DNA from: Phlegmacium glaucopus
Taxonomy: Eukaryota > Basidiomycota > Agaricomycetes > Agaricales > Cortinariaceae
DNA length: 64,000 bases
Direction: 5' to 3'
Assembly (NCBI GenBank): GCA_015039465.1
Contig: MU130696.1
Coordinates: 186,001-250,000, forward strand
In this document: positions 10,510 to 21,478 of the stretch, piece by piece
Numbering within the stretch: the first letter of the stretch is position 1
Layout of the letters: each line of letters opens with the position of its first letter
Notes under the pieces: model-generated
Told to the model about the DNA's origin: nothing
The model's database searches: none
Seen by the model: only the letters and a program-made list of their open reading frames with translations
Translations under genes and position numbers: made by a program

Positions 10510-12582
10510 TTATAAATTGTTGTTGTTGTTGTTATAAAACACCAACCAGAGAGCAGTGGACCAGTTCTTTAGGTCAAGAGACTCCCTGTTGTTCATTTAG
10601 GGAAGGCTTAGCCTTAGACTTGTAACACACAGAGGTAGGGGGAAAGAATAGAGATGAGGATCAGGATGAGGATGAATAGAGAGGTGACTGAGGTGGGAGA
10701 GTATAGAGAAGAGGGTGAATGAGAAAGAGTCTTCAGTAAGACTATAGCAGATAGCAGTAGACAATAGGTTGACAGTAAGGGACTGAAAAGAAAACTTAGA
10801 GAGATTAAGGAGGAGGATGAGGATGAGGATGAATAAGACTATTATAAGAGAGAGTCTTCAGCAAGACTATAGCAATTGACAGTAGGGGACAGTAACAGGT
10901 AAAAGGTTGAAAAAGCGAACTTGAGGGAGGAATTCCACTGGAATTCCACTGAGAAGATGACTGTTAGGGAGTAAGAATGAATTGGGAGAAACTGGGGGAA
11001 ACTACCTATCCTCAAAAGAGCAGTATTTATACCCTAAGGATGAGGCTATGTAGAACAAAAAAAAGAAAGAAGTATGTGCTGTCAAAGGAAGAAAGATGAA
11101 GAGAGGACATCTGCAAGAAGAAAAGAACAATGGAAAAGAAGAAGGAACAAGAAAAAAATCTGTAAAGTGTCAAAGTGCAAGACAAAAGAAGAGAAGGCAG
11201 TGTACACAGTCCAATAGCAAAAATATATCAACTCCATAGCTGTGTGTTCATGTCAAAATATGAAAGGTCCTGAGTCAACACTTGAAAGGTGCAGCCTTGT
11301 TCCCAAGAAAATACTACTTGCCCATGATCCCATGTCGCGCAGCCTTGATAACACTTGACACACTGTGAGAATAATCCTCTGCTGCTGATTCATCTGCAAC
11401 TCCTGCTTAGTCATGATCCTCCTGGACTTCCTAAAGTGTCATAAAGAGGGTGGGAAGGTCCCAGGTACCACGTGAATGTTTGTTTTTGGCAGTGAATGAT
11501 AAGATAAGAGGTAGATAATCGAGGATAGGGGACTGAGTGAGATCCAGGAGCGAGGTATGTCGGAAAACCTAAACGTGCTTTGTAAGCATCACACTTTAAT
11601 CACGCTTCCTGATATGGATGTGGTCGGAAATATAAACTTGCCCTGGGACAAGCATTTCATGTATTTTAGACATTTAAACTGCATAATATATATGAGGATC
11701 ACTCAATCTTCTGAAAACTCCAAACATCGGGGTGAAAAACGGCTGGGAACACAATTTGGCCATTGTTCTAAGGGTAACTTTCACATCACAAGGCCTTAAC
11801 AGGGCCATAATGCCAAAAAGGCAACCGTGACCAAATCATGACAAAGCCCCAATTGTCACGATTTGGTCACGGTTGCCTTTTCGGCATTATGGCCCTGTTA
11901 AGGCCTTGTGATGTGAAAGTTACCCTTAGAACAACAGCCAAATTGTGTTCCCAGCCGTTTTTCACCCCGACGTTTGGAGTCTTCAGAAGATTGAGTGATC
12001 CTTATATATATTATGCAGTTTAAATGTCTAAAATACATGAAATGCTTGTCCCAGGGCAAGTTTATATTTCTGACCACATCCTTATCAGGAAGCGTGATTA
12101 AAGTGTGATGCTTACAAAGCACGTTTAGGTTTTCCAACATATGGCAAGATAGATAGCTGAGGGGAAGCCTTGTGGGTCCATAGCCATAACAACAATGACA
12201 AAGCCTTTTACACAATGGGAGATGTAGCTGATGCATCCATAAAGGGGCTGTTCTTGAAATGATGGGCCAAAGATATGATCAAACGCGAGCCAATGACCAA
12301 TGCGAATAGTAGATTGATTGCTTTGTTGTATTGCTAGCCAAGGAACAAATGGATGGTAGATGTTTAGGAGCATGTTGATAGTGTAAATGATGGAGAGCAT
12401 AGTGTGAGACATTGAGAATATGATGAGTGATGAGGATGATAATGTTGAATGTATGATTTTATTGACCAGGAATGCAATTCAGGGCTGCTTCCAAAACAGG
12501 CAAGTGAATTCAAAGTCCGCTTATTTTCATGATGGCAACTTTTAATCTTTTACCCAGGCTACCAATCAATATTGGTGTGCGA
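10510..12582 (-). mobile_element. Repeat X, copy A (unclassified), interrupted by a MITE
   Basis: This matches repeat X copies B (21479-22835) and C (28895-30000) in reverse orientation. It begins TTATAAATTGTTGTTGTTG (that is, a 3' CAA-rich tail in element sense) and ends at CCAATCAATATTGGTGTGCGA. Flanks are TACCG (10505-10509) and TACTG (12583-12587), a possible 5-bp duplication with a CpG-type change. Removing the MITE leaves about 1.49 kb. The conserved ORF (minus strand, start at 12412) is cut by the MITE. Confidence 0.8.
11558..12139. mobile_element. Foldback MITE with two 287-nt inverted arms, TA target
   Basis: The left arm 11558-11844 and right arm 11853-12139 are near-perfect inverted copies around an 8-nt centre, so a transcript would form one long hairpin. 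Ends are TGTCGGAAAACC and GGTTTTCCAACA. It is flanked by TA at 11556-11557 and 12140-12141; the uninterrupted host sequence in copy B has a single TA there. A TA duplication fits Tc1/mariner-type mobilisation. Short ORFs in both arms are mirror images, not genes. Confidence 0.92.
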
Positions 12583-12789
12583 TACTGTAGCTGTATCGGT
12601 TCGGCCGTATACCGTACCCTATGGTCACAGTGTGCAGCCCTAGTAGGTGAGGGCTGAAATCCTATGCAACTTCGTCAGAAAAGGAAGGAAGGAGGAGAAG
12701 GTGAAGAGGACTCACAAAATACAAATCATAGAGACTTATGCTAGTAGTTTACAAACAGCTAAAGGAGCTGCAAAGACGAAGGGATGAGA

Positions 12790-13359
12790 CAGTAATTTAC
12801 AGTCCCCCAGGGATTCCGAGGAGTCCGAGCGGATCCGAGCGGATCCGAGCAGAGTCCGAGGAGTCCGAGCAAATTCTGAGTGGAGTCCGAGGAGTCCAAG
12901 CAGATTCCGAGTGGAGTCCGAGGAGTCCGAGCATATTCTGAGTGGATCTGAGCAAATAAGACACAAATTGGCTGGGAAAATACTTCTGTTAAGGTTTTGT
13001 TAAGGTTTTGTTAAGGTTTTGTTAGGGTTTTGTCAAGGTTTTTTTAAGGTTTTGTTAAGGTTTTTTGTTAAGGTTGTGTTAAGGTTTTTGTTAAGGTCAG
13101 GGAGGTATATAGTTTGTTAAGGTTTTGTTAAGGTTTTGTTAAGGTTTTTTTAAGGTTTTTTTTAAGGTTTTGTTAGGGCTTTGATAAGGTTGGGGAGGTA
13201 GATAGGTTCCAGTCCGAGCGAGTCCGAGTGAGTCCGAGCAATCTGAGCGAGTCCGAGCAGTCCGAGCGGATTCCAAGCACATTCTGCTTGGAATACACTC
13301 AAATACACTGAAAAAGTGCTCGGACTCTGTCGGATTCCCTGGGGGAGTGTAAAGACCTC
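12790..13359. mobile_element. Non-autonomous TIR element, family Z copy 2
   Basis: The 570 bp element is related to 4526-5660. Left end CAGTAATTTACAGTCCCCCA, right end (reverse complement) GAGGTCTTTACACTCCCCCA, then AGGGATTCCGAG-type sequence on both sides. It is flanked by a perfect 8-bp duplication GGATGAGA (12782-12789, 13360-13367). The interior has tandem TCCGAG-rich segments and a TTAAGGTTTTG array. Orientation is opposite to copy 1. Confidence 0.88.
12985..13195. repeat. TTAAGGTTTTG minisatellite in Z copy 2
   Basis: Roughly fifteen 11-bp units of gttaaggtttt, interrupted by a short stretch near 13100 (gtcagggaggtatatag). Reverse complement of the array in copy 1. Confidence 0.88.
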
Positions 13360-13367
13360 GGATGAGA

Positions 13368-14507
13368 AATAAAATGAGGGAGGGAAAGAATGACAGCCCT
13401 ATTTATCATGGTGGAATCACTCATAAGGCAGCAAAATTTTGGGGAAAGGATGCACTGAGGACTCTGAGACATTGGAGCCATCATACACTGGGGTTCTCAA
13501 GAGGCAAGCTTATAAGTTGAGTCGGTGTGCTGGTTGACAAGCAGCCAGTGGGAAAGTTTCCAAGCTGACCAAGCAGTCTGGCAGATTGCCAGACTGCTGG
13601 AGTTCCCAGATCCCAGACTTTCTGCAGGAATTGAGCAGATCTTTTGATTGTTTGAAGCTGATTTCCCAAAAGTGAAGATTTGTCAAAAAAAGGGGTCCAA
13701 TTTTTTGGCGTGGCAAAAAGAATTCAATAAAATCTTGAAAAAGTCATTTTTGGATAGCTCTCGATAAGTACTGTCCAACTGCACCAAAAATATCAAGATA
13801 ATCTATACCCTCCTCACCCAAAAAAAATCTTACTATGCCACCCAAACTTAGAGGCCATCCTCCAAAAACCAAATAATTCCTCTTTGGTGTTTTGAGCCCC
13901 CCTGCAATGAGGACATTGTATATATAAGATGAAAAAGCCCTTGGAATGAGGTGCCCAAGTGTGCGTATCTGATAGTTGTGCTTCTTGCAACTTGCTCTTG
14001 TCTTGTCTCGCGACTGTCTGATGCTTCGCCTTCCTCGCTTGCTCTTCCACTCCCCATCCCTTCGCTATCAACCACATATCCTCCCATACTCCCTCTCTCC
14101 TCTCTTGCCTTTCCCTAACACCATCCTCTCTGACTGATTGTATTCCCAAACAACTTTCGGAGGAAACTGAATGATTCACTGAATAACATGGAATAGTCAA
14201 TTTATCGATTTCTGAAAATATACCATCCTGCTGGTAGCATCATTTTTCCAAGGCCATAAATGCTCACTGGTATGCCTATTGAGAATATTAATTGCTGCAT
14301 GGCTCATCTGCTCAGTCAACAAGATGACTTCAAAAATCAGCTCAAAACTTTCATTTGTTCTCGAGGGCACAAGTGTATTTTGTTCCAAAGTTTCATTTTG
14401 AGCAAAATCCTATTTGAAATGGTATGTACTATTCACTCTAAATGTATGATACAATTACTGAGGAAAAGTGTGTTTCATAAACCAAATTTAACCAATCATG
14501 GTGGTTT
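13368..14507. other. Unassigned stretch
   Basis: No gene or element recognised. The longest frame, minus strand 14200-13814 (128 codons), starts MTIPCYSVNHSVSSESCLG and includes CPHCRGAQNTKEELFGF; I do not recognise it and it lacks introns or neighbours that would support it. Direct flanks of the solo LTR at 14508 lie in the same anonymous DNA. Confidence 0.4.
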
Positions 14508-14861
14508 TGTTAGGGGACACCCAACTTCAACCCAAACCTCAACCTTAGGACCATACACCCCGCCTTTCCAATGACCTCCGTCCTTCCATCCAACTCTGCT
14601 TCTGTCACCAGTTTACTCTGTGACTCTGTGACTCTGTGACTCCGATCCTCCGGTTCGCTCCGTCTTTTATTTTTATTTTTCACATCACACCACTTCTTAA
14701 TTAATTAATTAATTATTATTGTATCATTCCTTTATTTATTTTATATCTCCATTATGTCCATATTAGTACTTAAACACCCCACAGCCTAGCAGGGATCCCC
14801 ATCCTTTCCTCTTTGGATCCCCTGCTAGCTTGACTAAGTCAGCATCACAGTTGCCCTAACA
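14508..14861. repeat. Solo LTR (TGTTAGGGGACA family), copy 1
   Basis: The 354 bp sequence begins TGTTAGGGGACACCC and ends TTGCCCTAACA, with a perfect 5-bp duplication GGTTT (14503-14507 and 14862-14866). The first 13 bases match the solo LTR at 30541. It contains a short TGTGACTC repeat and a TTAATTAA stretch. Confidence 0.9.
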
Positions 14862-15161
14862 GGTTTATAAGTGCTTACCATAAGGGTTTGACAGGTGCTG
14901 CCACCGCACAGGCTGTGTGCAAGCAAGAGTAGCACTGAGGGATCAATTAGATGGCCATGATGGGCCGGTTGCCAGGGTTGCCAAACCCATATATAGATGC
15001 TCGAGACCGCTCCTTGTCCTGTTACCACAATCCCCGTTTATTTTCCCATGCTTTAGGCAGGGAGAAAATTTGAAAAAAAGGTTCAGAATACAGTAGTAGC
15101 TAAGACATTATCCGCATATCCTGTACAAAGCTTGCACGCTTAACTGTCGAAACATCTTCTG
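14862..15161. other. LINE 5' flank, nothing recognised
   Basis: About 300 bp with no open frame of note. The part nearest 15162 is probably LINE 5' untranslated sequence, but the 5' end of the LINE cannot be placed. Confidence 0.4.
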
Positions 15162-16227
15162 ATGTCAAAAGACTCAGCCGATAGGATGGGGAAGAAGCCA
15201 CCAGTGACTCGGAGAGGGACTACGGGCATCCAGACCCAAACTCGATCGACCACAGGCTTACTCAGCAACACAAACAGGACCCCCTCCCCAACAGATTTTA
15301 CGCACCTAGACTTAATAAGTACGGCAAGAGAGGGCCGCAGCTTCTTGGAATCCCGGATACTGCTGGTACCAGGAGGCGCTCCTGCCACTTCGGCCACCCT
15401 GTCGTCGGCTCTTTTTCAAGTCGCAGTCATGGCGAAAATACCCAGGGAAGTAGTCCAAGCCATTTGCTCGGTTGCATGGCTCCTAGATGAGATGGAAGAA
15501 GATGCGGTGGCGGCCACAGCAAGAGAGGCAGTGAACACTCAGCTGGGGTATATGAACGACAAGCTAAGGCTCCTCACAGACCATTTTCGCACCACGCTTA
15601 GCAAAGAGGTAGAGCGTCAGACAGCAGCAATGAACCTGGCGTCCAAGGCTCTTGAGGCGAAAATCAACCAGCCAACTCCTTATAGAGACGCGATCCTGGG
15701 CAGTTCAAAGGTCCCAGCTGGGGTAGACCCGAGGATTGTAGCAAGGGTAGGTATCAGAGCTCGGCAGTTTATCATTGACTTCCCTAAGGAGTCGGCAATG
15801 CAAGGCAGGAATCAGGCAGAGGTGCTTATATGCTTCAATGAAGCTCTGTCCAAGGCAGGAGGGGAAGGCAAAGCAGAGCTTTGCAAAGTCAGGACGGTGG
15901 AGAAGCTGGCTAACAAAGGATTCCTGGGGGAATTCTTACATGACGAAGGCGCTAAGTGGTTCACTCAGCAAAACCATGTTAACGCCTTTATTACAGCCCT
16001 AGGAACGGAGGGGCTTGGTGCCTTACTCAAAAAGAGAAGCCACCCAGTCATCGCTCATTACATCCCGCTGAACCTCAACACTGATTCACCAGAGCATCTG
16101 GCAGAAATAGTGGAAGTTAATGACTTACAGGAAGGTGCTCTCTCAGGCTTGCGCTGGGTTAAGCCACCAGCTCGACGGGCGCCTACCCAGACACATGGAC
16201 ACCTCATCCTCTTCTTCTCCAACCCGG

Positions 16228-16996
16228 TGATAGGACCCAGGAGACGTCTAGGGATGTAAACACACCATTTTCACGGTTTCACAACCTTTGCAGTATACTT
16301 GCAGATGCTCACATATCATTGCGGATACTTGCAGATCATCGCAGGTCATCGCAGGTCATCGCAGATCATTGCACATCATTGCAGATCATTGCACATCATT
16401 GCACATCATTGCACATCATTGCACATCATTGCACATCATTGCACATCATTGCACATACTCGCAGATCATCGCAGATACTTGCAGTCATCACCAACATTCG
16501 CATTATCATTCACAGTTGCCAGCTGTTCTCGCAATCTTTAAACACGACTCCAACAAAGGTCACTCAGGTGACTGTATTACTCATCACCTTTATTTTTATC
16601 TTGTCTCCTTTTATTTGGCTCTTATCTCCTATGTTTCATTACCAAATTACCGGATCCATGTGACTCCGCTTTAACCCACATTTTACATTCCTGTTTCACC
16701 TTTCCGCACTTAGCTATTGCTAGCTACTATATTATTAGCAGTAGCAAGTAGGGTAATAGAATAGAGGGGAACGGACAAATTACCATAGTTTTGATCCCAC
16801 CTTTGGAACGTCGTGCTAAGCTACACTGGCACTCCTTCAAAATCATCCTGCAAACTTCGCTTTTTCTGCGCATTATCTCGCACTTTAAAACGAACCTTCG
16901 CACCTCATAAAACCTCACTATCACCTACTGAAGAGAACTACATCAACCCCACGAACTACGTACTACTTGCGGTCTGTCCCCACTGCAGGTACATCA
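16228..16996. mobile_element. Insertion in LINE ORF1, 4-bp duplication, type unknown
   Basis: The 769 bp insert begins TGATAGGACCCAGG and ends GGTACATCA (TGAT/ATCA ends) between CCGG (16224-16227) and CCGG (16997-17000). Removing it restores the LINE frame exactly. It holds a 10-bp minisatellite but no coding frame outside that array. It may be another solo LTR; there is no second copy in the window to confirm. Confidence 0.75.
16309..16470. repeat. 10-bp minisatellite (TCATTGCACA)
   Basis: About sixteen units of tcattgcaca/tcatcgcaga inside the LINE insertion. All three plus-strand frames stay open through the array simply because of its composition. Confidence 0.9.
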
Positions 16997-17169
16997 CCGG
17001 ACGCGGCGAACAGAGCAAAATCTGAAGGCTTGGTCATCTGCAGTAAATGGGTCTCAGTGTCTAAGTACAAGAAGGAGCCGATTAGGTGTCTCAAGTGCCA
17101 AGGATGGAACCACATCACGTCCGAATGCATCTCCAACACAGACATATGTGGAACCTGCGGCACTTCCGG

Positions 17170-18521
17170 TGATATGACTTAAAATTGCATATGCATGGAT
17201 TTTGCAAATTTTGTCTATTATTTCAGCATTATTAAATCAATAAGTGCACCCAGCTGTTAAATACAACTGATAATTAAATAACAGAATTGGAGTTGTATGC
17301 CCTACAACTGCTAATTACTGTTTCTGTTGACTCAAACACATAGTAGTTTTTGAATATGGTCAAATGACTATTTATTCAATGCTACAAAAATATATAGTCA
17401 ACAGTTAAAACCATAAACTCCATGATAACTCTATATTATACAGAAACAGTACCTAAACACAGGGGGCAAAGTCACACAAAGCATGCCGATGTTTTAGACC
17501 GTGGGAGAATCGCTCGGAGTTCCAAACAGGCGCTCATACGAGACCAAACGGTTGAGATTTATACCGTGGGAAAGTTTCGGAACGTTCCGAAAATCGTCGG
17601 AAATAAATGATAGACATATGAAACCAATATAACTCTGGGCTCGGAGTTGATGTGGGAGTGATTAATTAATCACAAACCCAGAGTAGCCCAGAGTATCTAT
17701 CAATCAATTAATTAATCTACCTGTCTCTGACAGCTGTATCATTTGTTTCAAAGAGATTGTATAAAGACTTTTCTAGCTATTTCCCCTTTTGTAAATATTT
17801 GTATGTATATAAAGGCAACCAGAACTGTAGTTACAGTAGATTTTGATATCTCTTGCTTCCCCCCCCACATTTACTATTGAGTACAGCTCTGAACCAGTGC
17901 TGGAAATTAGCAAGTGGTCAAGGAAAAATAGACTATTGAATTCTCAGAGGTGTACAAGAGGTGCAGAAATATTATTTGATTTAGTTCAAGTCAATTATAT
18001 TTGAGAGCGAGTTTTTGTGACTTTGTCACAGTGTCACAGAGCTTATGAGTGTTGTTGAGGTGTTAAGTTGGTGTTTTTGTTAGTCACAGCAAAGGAACAA
18101 GAGTTCCTTTAGTGTGTGCAATTTATTGTGTTAGTCACAGCAAGGGTACAGGAGTCCCTTAGTGTGTGCAATTTTGGTTGTTTAAGTCATGTTAGGCCTT
18201 GGGCTTGTCTGTGCACAATATTTTGTTGAAAATATTGTTGAAAATCAATCTAAAAGATTTAAGGAACTTCTTGTTAGATTGTTGGTGCAAACCATAAATT
18301 GAAAATACACTCAAAAAGTTTGATCACACTTTAAAATTGATCCAAATCATTAGTTTTCTGTGTTGTATAAGTTGAAGTGAATTTCTTAATTTTGGAACGG
18401 TTAAACTTTCCAGGAAACCCGAATTCATCTTTTACACAGATTTGATTGAGTATAAGATTGAGTAGAGATTTTATATCTCCAAAAGTCCTATTTTCTCTAT
18501 CATTCCTGAGTAGTCATTTCA
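17170..18521. repeat. Probable solo LTR in LINE ORF1
   Basis: The 1352 bp sequence has inverted ends TGATATGACT and AGTCATTTCA (reverse complement TGAAATGACT). A TATATAAAG box near 17807 lies two thirds along, as expected for U3-R-U5 order. Flanks are CCGG and GCGG, an imperfect 4-bp duplication. Excision restores the LINE zinc knuckle. No internal ORF of note. Confidence 0.7.
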
Positions 18522-18998
18522 GCGGTCACCGAACAAGCACCTGTACTAATGAAAATGTAACTCACTGCAGGTCGTGCGATGCAGAAGATCACACCAGTTG
18601 GTCCAGGGACTGCCCAACCTTCGTCAGGAAATGCCAGGAATATGACGCAAAACACCCAGAGAACGACCTGCCCTTCTATCCCTCAACGGAACCCTGGTCT
18701 TGGGCGGAAGGACCTCCTCAGCCAGACCCAGCTAGTAGGTTCAGACATGACAGGCCACCCCTGCCTGTCCGTCAGGGAGCACCCTCACAGAAGCTAAGGC
18801 AGCGTCAGCTTCGGTTTTCCCCCAGGCACCAGTTAGGAGCAGGCCATACCTCTGTTCTAAGGAAAACAGTCCGGCTCATGACCCTACTACCAACGCACCT
18901 CAAGATTGACCATTCTTCCCACACCCACAGCTGAGTAGCCTAAACGACTGGAACCTAGGGGGCCCACCCTTCGACACTGACACCCCCCCTCCTACTCA

Positions 18999-20715
18999 AT
19001 GAATAGACATCTCGATCCTCCTTTAAACAGGTTACGCATATTCCAAATTAATCTCAATAAATCTCAGAAGGCCCACCTTGACTTAATAAACGGGGCCTTA
19101 GGTAAAGACTGGGATATTATACTAATACAGGAACCATACATTACGCCTTTAGGCCACATATGGACGCCAAATGGTTTCGCCAGCATATTCCCACAGGATC
19201 GACTGACCAACTCGGATGAATTGGTCAGATTGGTCATTTGGGTAAACAGCGGGCTATCCTTGAACTCGTGGAAAGCCCTTAATATCTCAGGTAACAACGA
19301 CCTCACAGCCCTACAGATTATAACGGGCAACAGGAAGTTAATGATAATTAACATATATAATGATTGTACTCACTCTCACACACTTACACGCTTGCACCAG
19401 TTCATGCAGGCAGAGCGGCACAATATCGGGGCGGGAGTAAACAACCACCTACTTTGGTGTGGCAACTTCAATAGACACCACCCTTTGTGGGACGACGATG
19501 CTGATGATCGCCTCTTCACTCGCCAGGCTCTGAGAGAAGCGGCAACCCTAATCAGCATGGTCGCGGACGAAGGTCTAGAAATGGCCCTCCCGAAGGGTCT
19601 CCAAACCCTCAAGCACCATGGTAACCAATCTATACTCTCATCCAGACAATGTCTGGTGCAGTCCGGAGATCGCCCCTTATATCATTTGTGTTACATTCCG
19701 TCACACGTTACTCCGGTCCGACTCCGACGGAGTTGTTTCCGGTAGTCCGTACTCCGTTCCAGTACTTTCCCTTGTCTCCAACTCTACTCCTCCTACGTCC
19801 GACTCCAAGACTTCTCCATATCACTCCGACTCTTCCAACGATATCCCAAACACCTTACCACACCTTCGTCATAACAACTATTCCTTTGTCATCACTTTCC
19901 CACTATCAGTCAGCACACCAGCCATGGATTATTCACCCAAGAATGCAGGACCTTTTCCGGGAGCAGAACGCAGCATTTATATTTATATTCTATATTTCGG
20001 TTGCAATTCCTTTTATATTTAAAGTACTCGAACTTGTATGTTTTCCCTCAGTTCGAATATCAACTTTGTTTCCTCCTCTTGTTTGTCCTCTAAGTCACTG
20101 AGGTCTTCCGTCTTATTACTTCTTCTTCCGTTCCGAAATCAGGACACCATAGGAGCTGGGCGGCACAGCACACACGCTGAGGCCAACGTCCTTTCCAGGT
20201 TACTGTTCCGGTTCCGTTCCGTCCATTCCGGAGTAACTCCGACGTGACTTCCTTGTTTTAAACTTAACAATTTGTTGCGACGTTGACAGCTATTTACAAC
20301 CCCCTTGTACAGACCACTTTCCAGTTGTCACCGTTATTGACCTTCCGCAGGAAAGGACAGAGCCCAAGTTGTCGTACAACTTCAGGATGGCAGACTGGGA
20401 CCTGTATCGAGAACAGCTGCTAACCAACCTCAAGACAATACCACTCCCAGCCATAATCAAGACCGACGAGGATCTTCAACAGGCAGCAAAGGACCTGACC
20501 GAAGTTCTCCAGAAAACGATTAGGGAGCAGGTCCAGATCAGCAAGCCTTGTCCTCACTCGAAGCGCTGGTGGAACAGCGAGCTGCAAGGGTTGAAAAAGA
20601 GGCTGAACAAGCTAAGTCGCGAAACTATGAAACAGAGAGCAGTCCCTCACCATATCTGTCACAAAGAACAACGTAGGTCAGCTCAGGTGTATGGAGAGGC
20701 TATCATGGAGGCCAA
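18999..20715 (+). pseudogene. LINE ORF2, endonuclease domain only
   Basis: The N-terminal apurinic-like (EEP) endonuclease that nicks target DNA. It starts MNRHLDPPLNRLRIFQINLN. Visible motifs are the Asn in QINLNKS, Glu in LIQEPYI, a GNFNRHHPLWD segment, and after removing the solo LTR at 19689-20269 a PCTDHFPVVTVIDLP segment carrying the catalytic DH. The region after it reads SYNFRMADWDLYREQLLTNL and KRWWNSELQGLKKRLNKL. The frame ends at GEAIMEAN where the copia LTR begins at 20716. The reverse transcriptase is absent and is not found on the far side of the copia element, so it was deleted or rearranged away. Confidence 0.85.
19689..20269 (+). repeat. Solo LTR of the gypsy element 1 family
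   Basis: The 581 bp sequence runs TGTTACATTCCG to AACTTAACA, closely related to 2909-3480. It has a perfect 5-bp duplication ATTTG (19684-19688 and 20270-20274). Excision restores the LINE endonuclease frame (PYIIC-CDVDSY). It retains more CpG dinucleotides than the copy at 2909. Confidence 0.95.
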
Positions 20716-20827
20716 TGTCAGAAACGTGATAGTTGACAACTGGGGAACGAAAAGAAGAAGGGTGAGAGATAAACGAACAGAAGTATCACGTGAGTGATAG
20801 ACGACCTGACTTAGTATGAAGTCAACA
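20716..20827 (-). repeat. copia 3' LTR, shortened
   Basis: Minus strand TGTTGACTTCATACTAAG to TTTCTGACA, 112 bp, preceded by the purine tract gatgggggtg. It matches the first 112 bp of the 5' LTR (28688-28799) with few changes; the remaining about 156 bp are missing. Confidence 0.75.
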
Positions 20828-21478
20828 CACCCCCATCAGGTCGGATAGAAATGAAATGTAGAAAAAGAGAACAAAGAATAATCATTTAGGAGGAATAGAA
20901 AGCCCAAGGACTTCCTGATGACGTTTATATAGAGGAAAAGGAAGGGGTTTGGTAAAAATGTCGGTAGGCATATCACTGGTAGGGATCCAAGTAGTGGAAA
21001 AAGAGCCGTCGGAGACATGAGAACGAATAAAATGATGTCGAATATCGATATGTTTTGAACATGCTGAAATCGCAGGTGAATTTGAAAGGGAACATGCTGC
21101 TTGATTGTCAGAGAGAATGGGGAATGGATGTGGGACCGGGAATTTGAGAAAACCAAGAAAGACTTTGAGCCATAGTGCTTCCTTGAACGCATGCGTCATT
21201 GCGTAATACTCTGTCTCTGTCGACGATAATGCAATAGACTTCTGTTTCACAGCAGACCAAGAAACGAGAGAGCCCTCGAAATAAAAAGAATAACCGGATA
21301 TACTTTTTTGGTCCACAGCATCCAACGCCCAATCAGCGTCAGAGCAACCCACATTTTGCATGTAAGCACAGAGGGTTGAAGGAACGGATGACGAAGGTGA
21401 TCCCAATAGCAGAGCTAACTCCCTAGTACCGGCTAAATATCGCAGGACGTGCTTGGCAGCAAGAAAGTGAAAATGGTG

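Larger units (their letters stand above)
10178..12642. mobile_element. hAT-like non-autonomous element carrying nested repeat X
   Basis: The ends are inverted: left TAGGGCTGTGCACCATA, right (reverse complement) TAGGGCTGCACACTGTG. Perfect 8-bp duplications GTAGGTGA occur at 10170-10177 and 12643-12650. TAGGG ends with an 8-bp duplication are typical of hAT elements. The element's own DNA is 10178-10509 and 12583-12642; repeat X occupies the rest. No transposase is visible. Confidence 0.85.
15162..18934 (+). pseudogene. LINE ORF1 (RNA-binding, three zinc knuckles), split by two insertions
   Basis: Non-LTR retrotransposon (Tad-like) ORF1. It starts MSKDSADRMGKKPPVTRR, has a helical middle (NLASKALEAKINQPTPYRDA) and conserved ARQFIIDFPKES and VEKLANKGFLGEF segments. 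An insertion at 16228-16996 splits NP-DAANRAKSEG, and one at 17170-18521 splits the second zinc knuckle. Excision gives three knuckles: CLKCQGWNHITSEC, CGTCGTSGHRTSTC and CRSCDAEDHTSWSRDC. The second has standard CCHC spacing only after excision. The tail is Pro/Gln-rich and ends near 18934. Apart from the insertions the frame is open, implying a relatively recent LINE. Confidence 0.85.

Noticed and set aside
11557..12236. Two short ORFs with the same protein sequence on opposite strands
   Set aside because: They are the mirror arms of a foldback MITE, not genes; the second also runs into repeat X.
12985..13195. Telomere-like TTAAGG repeats
   Set aside because: The 11-bp unit TTAAGGTTTTG is not the TTAGGG telomere repeat and lies inside a TIR element.
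16309..16470. Possible CRISPR-like array
   Set aside because: Units are directly adjacent without spacers and the genome is eukaryotic.
16288..16674. Overlapping ORFs rich in HIIAHHCTSL repeats
   Set aside because: They are read through a 10-bp minisatellite in all three frames; composition keeps the frames open, so no protein is inferred.
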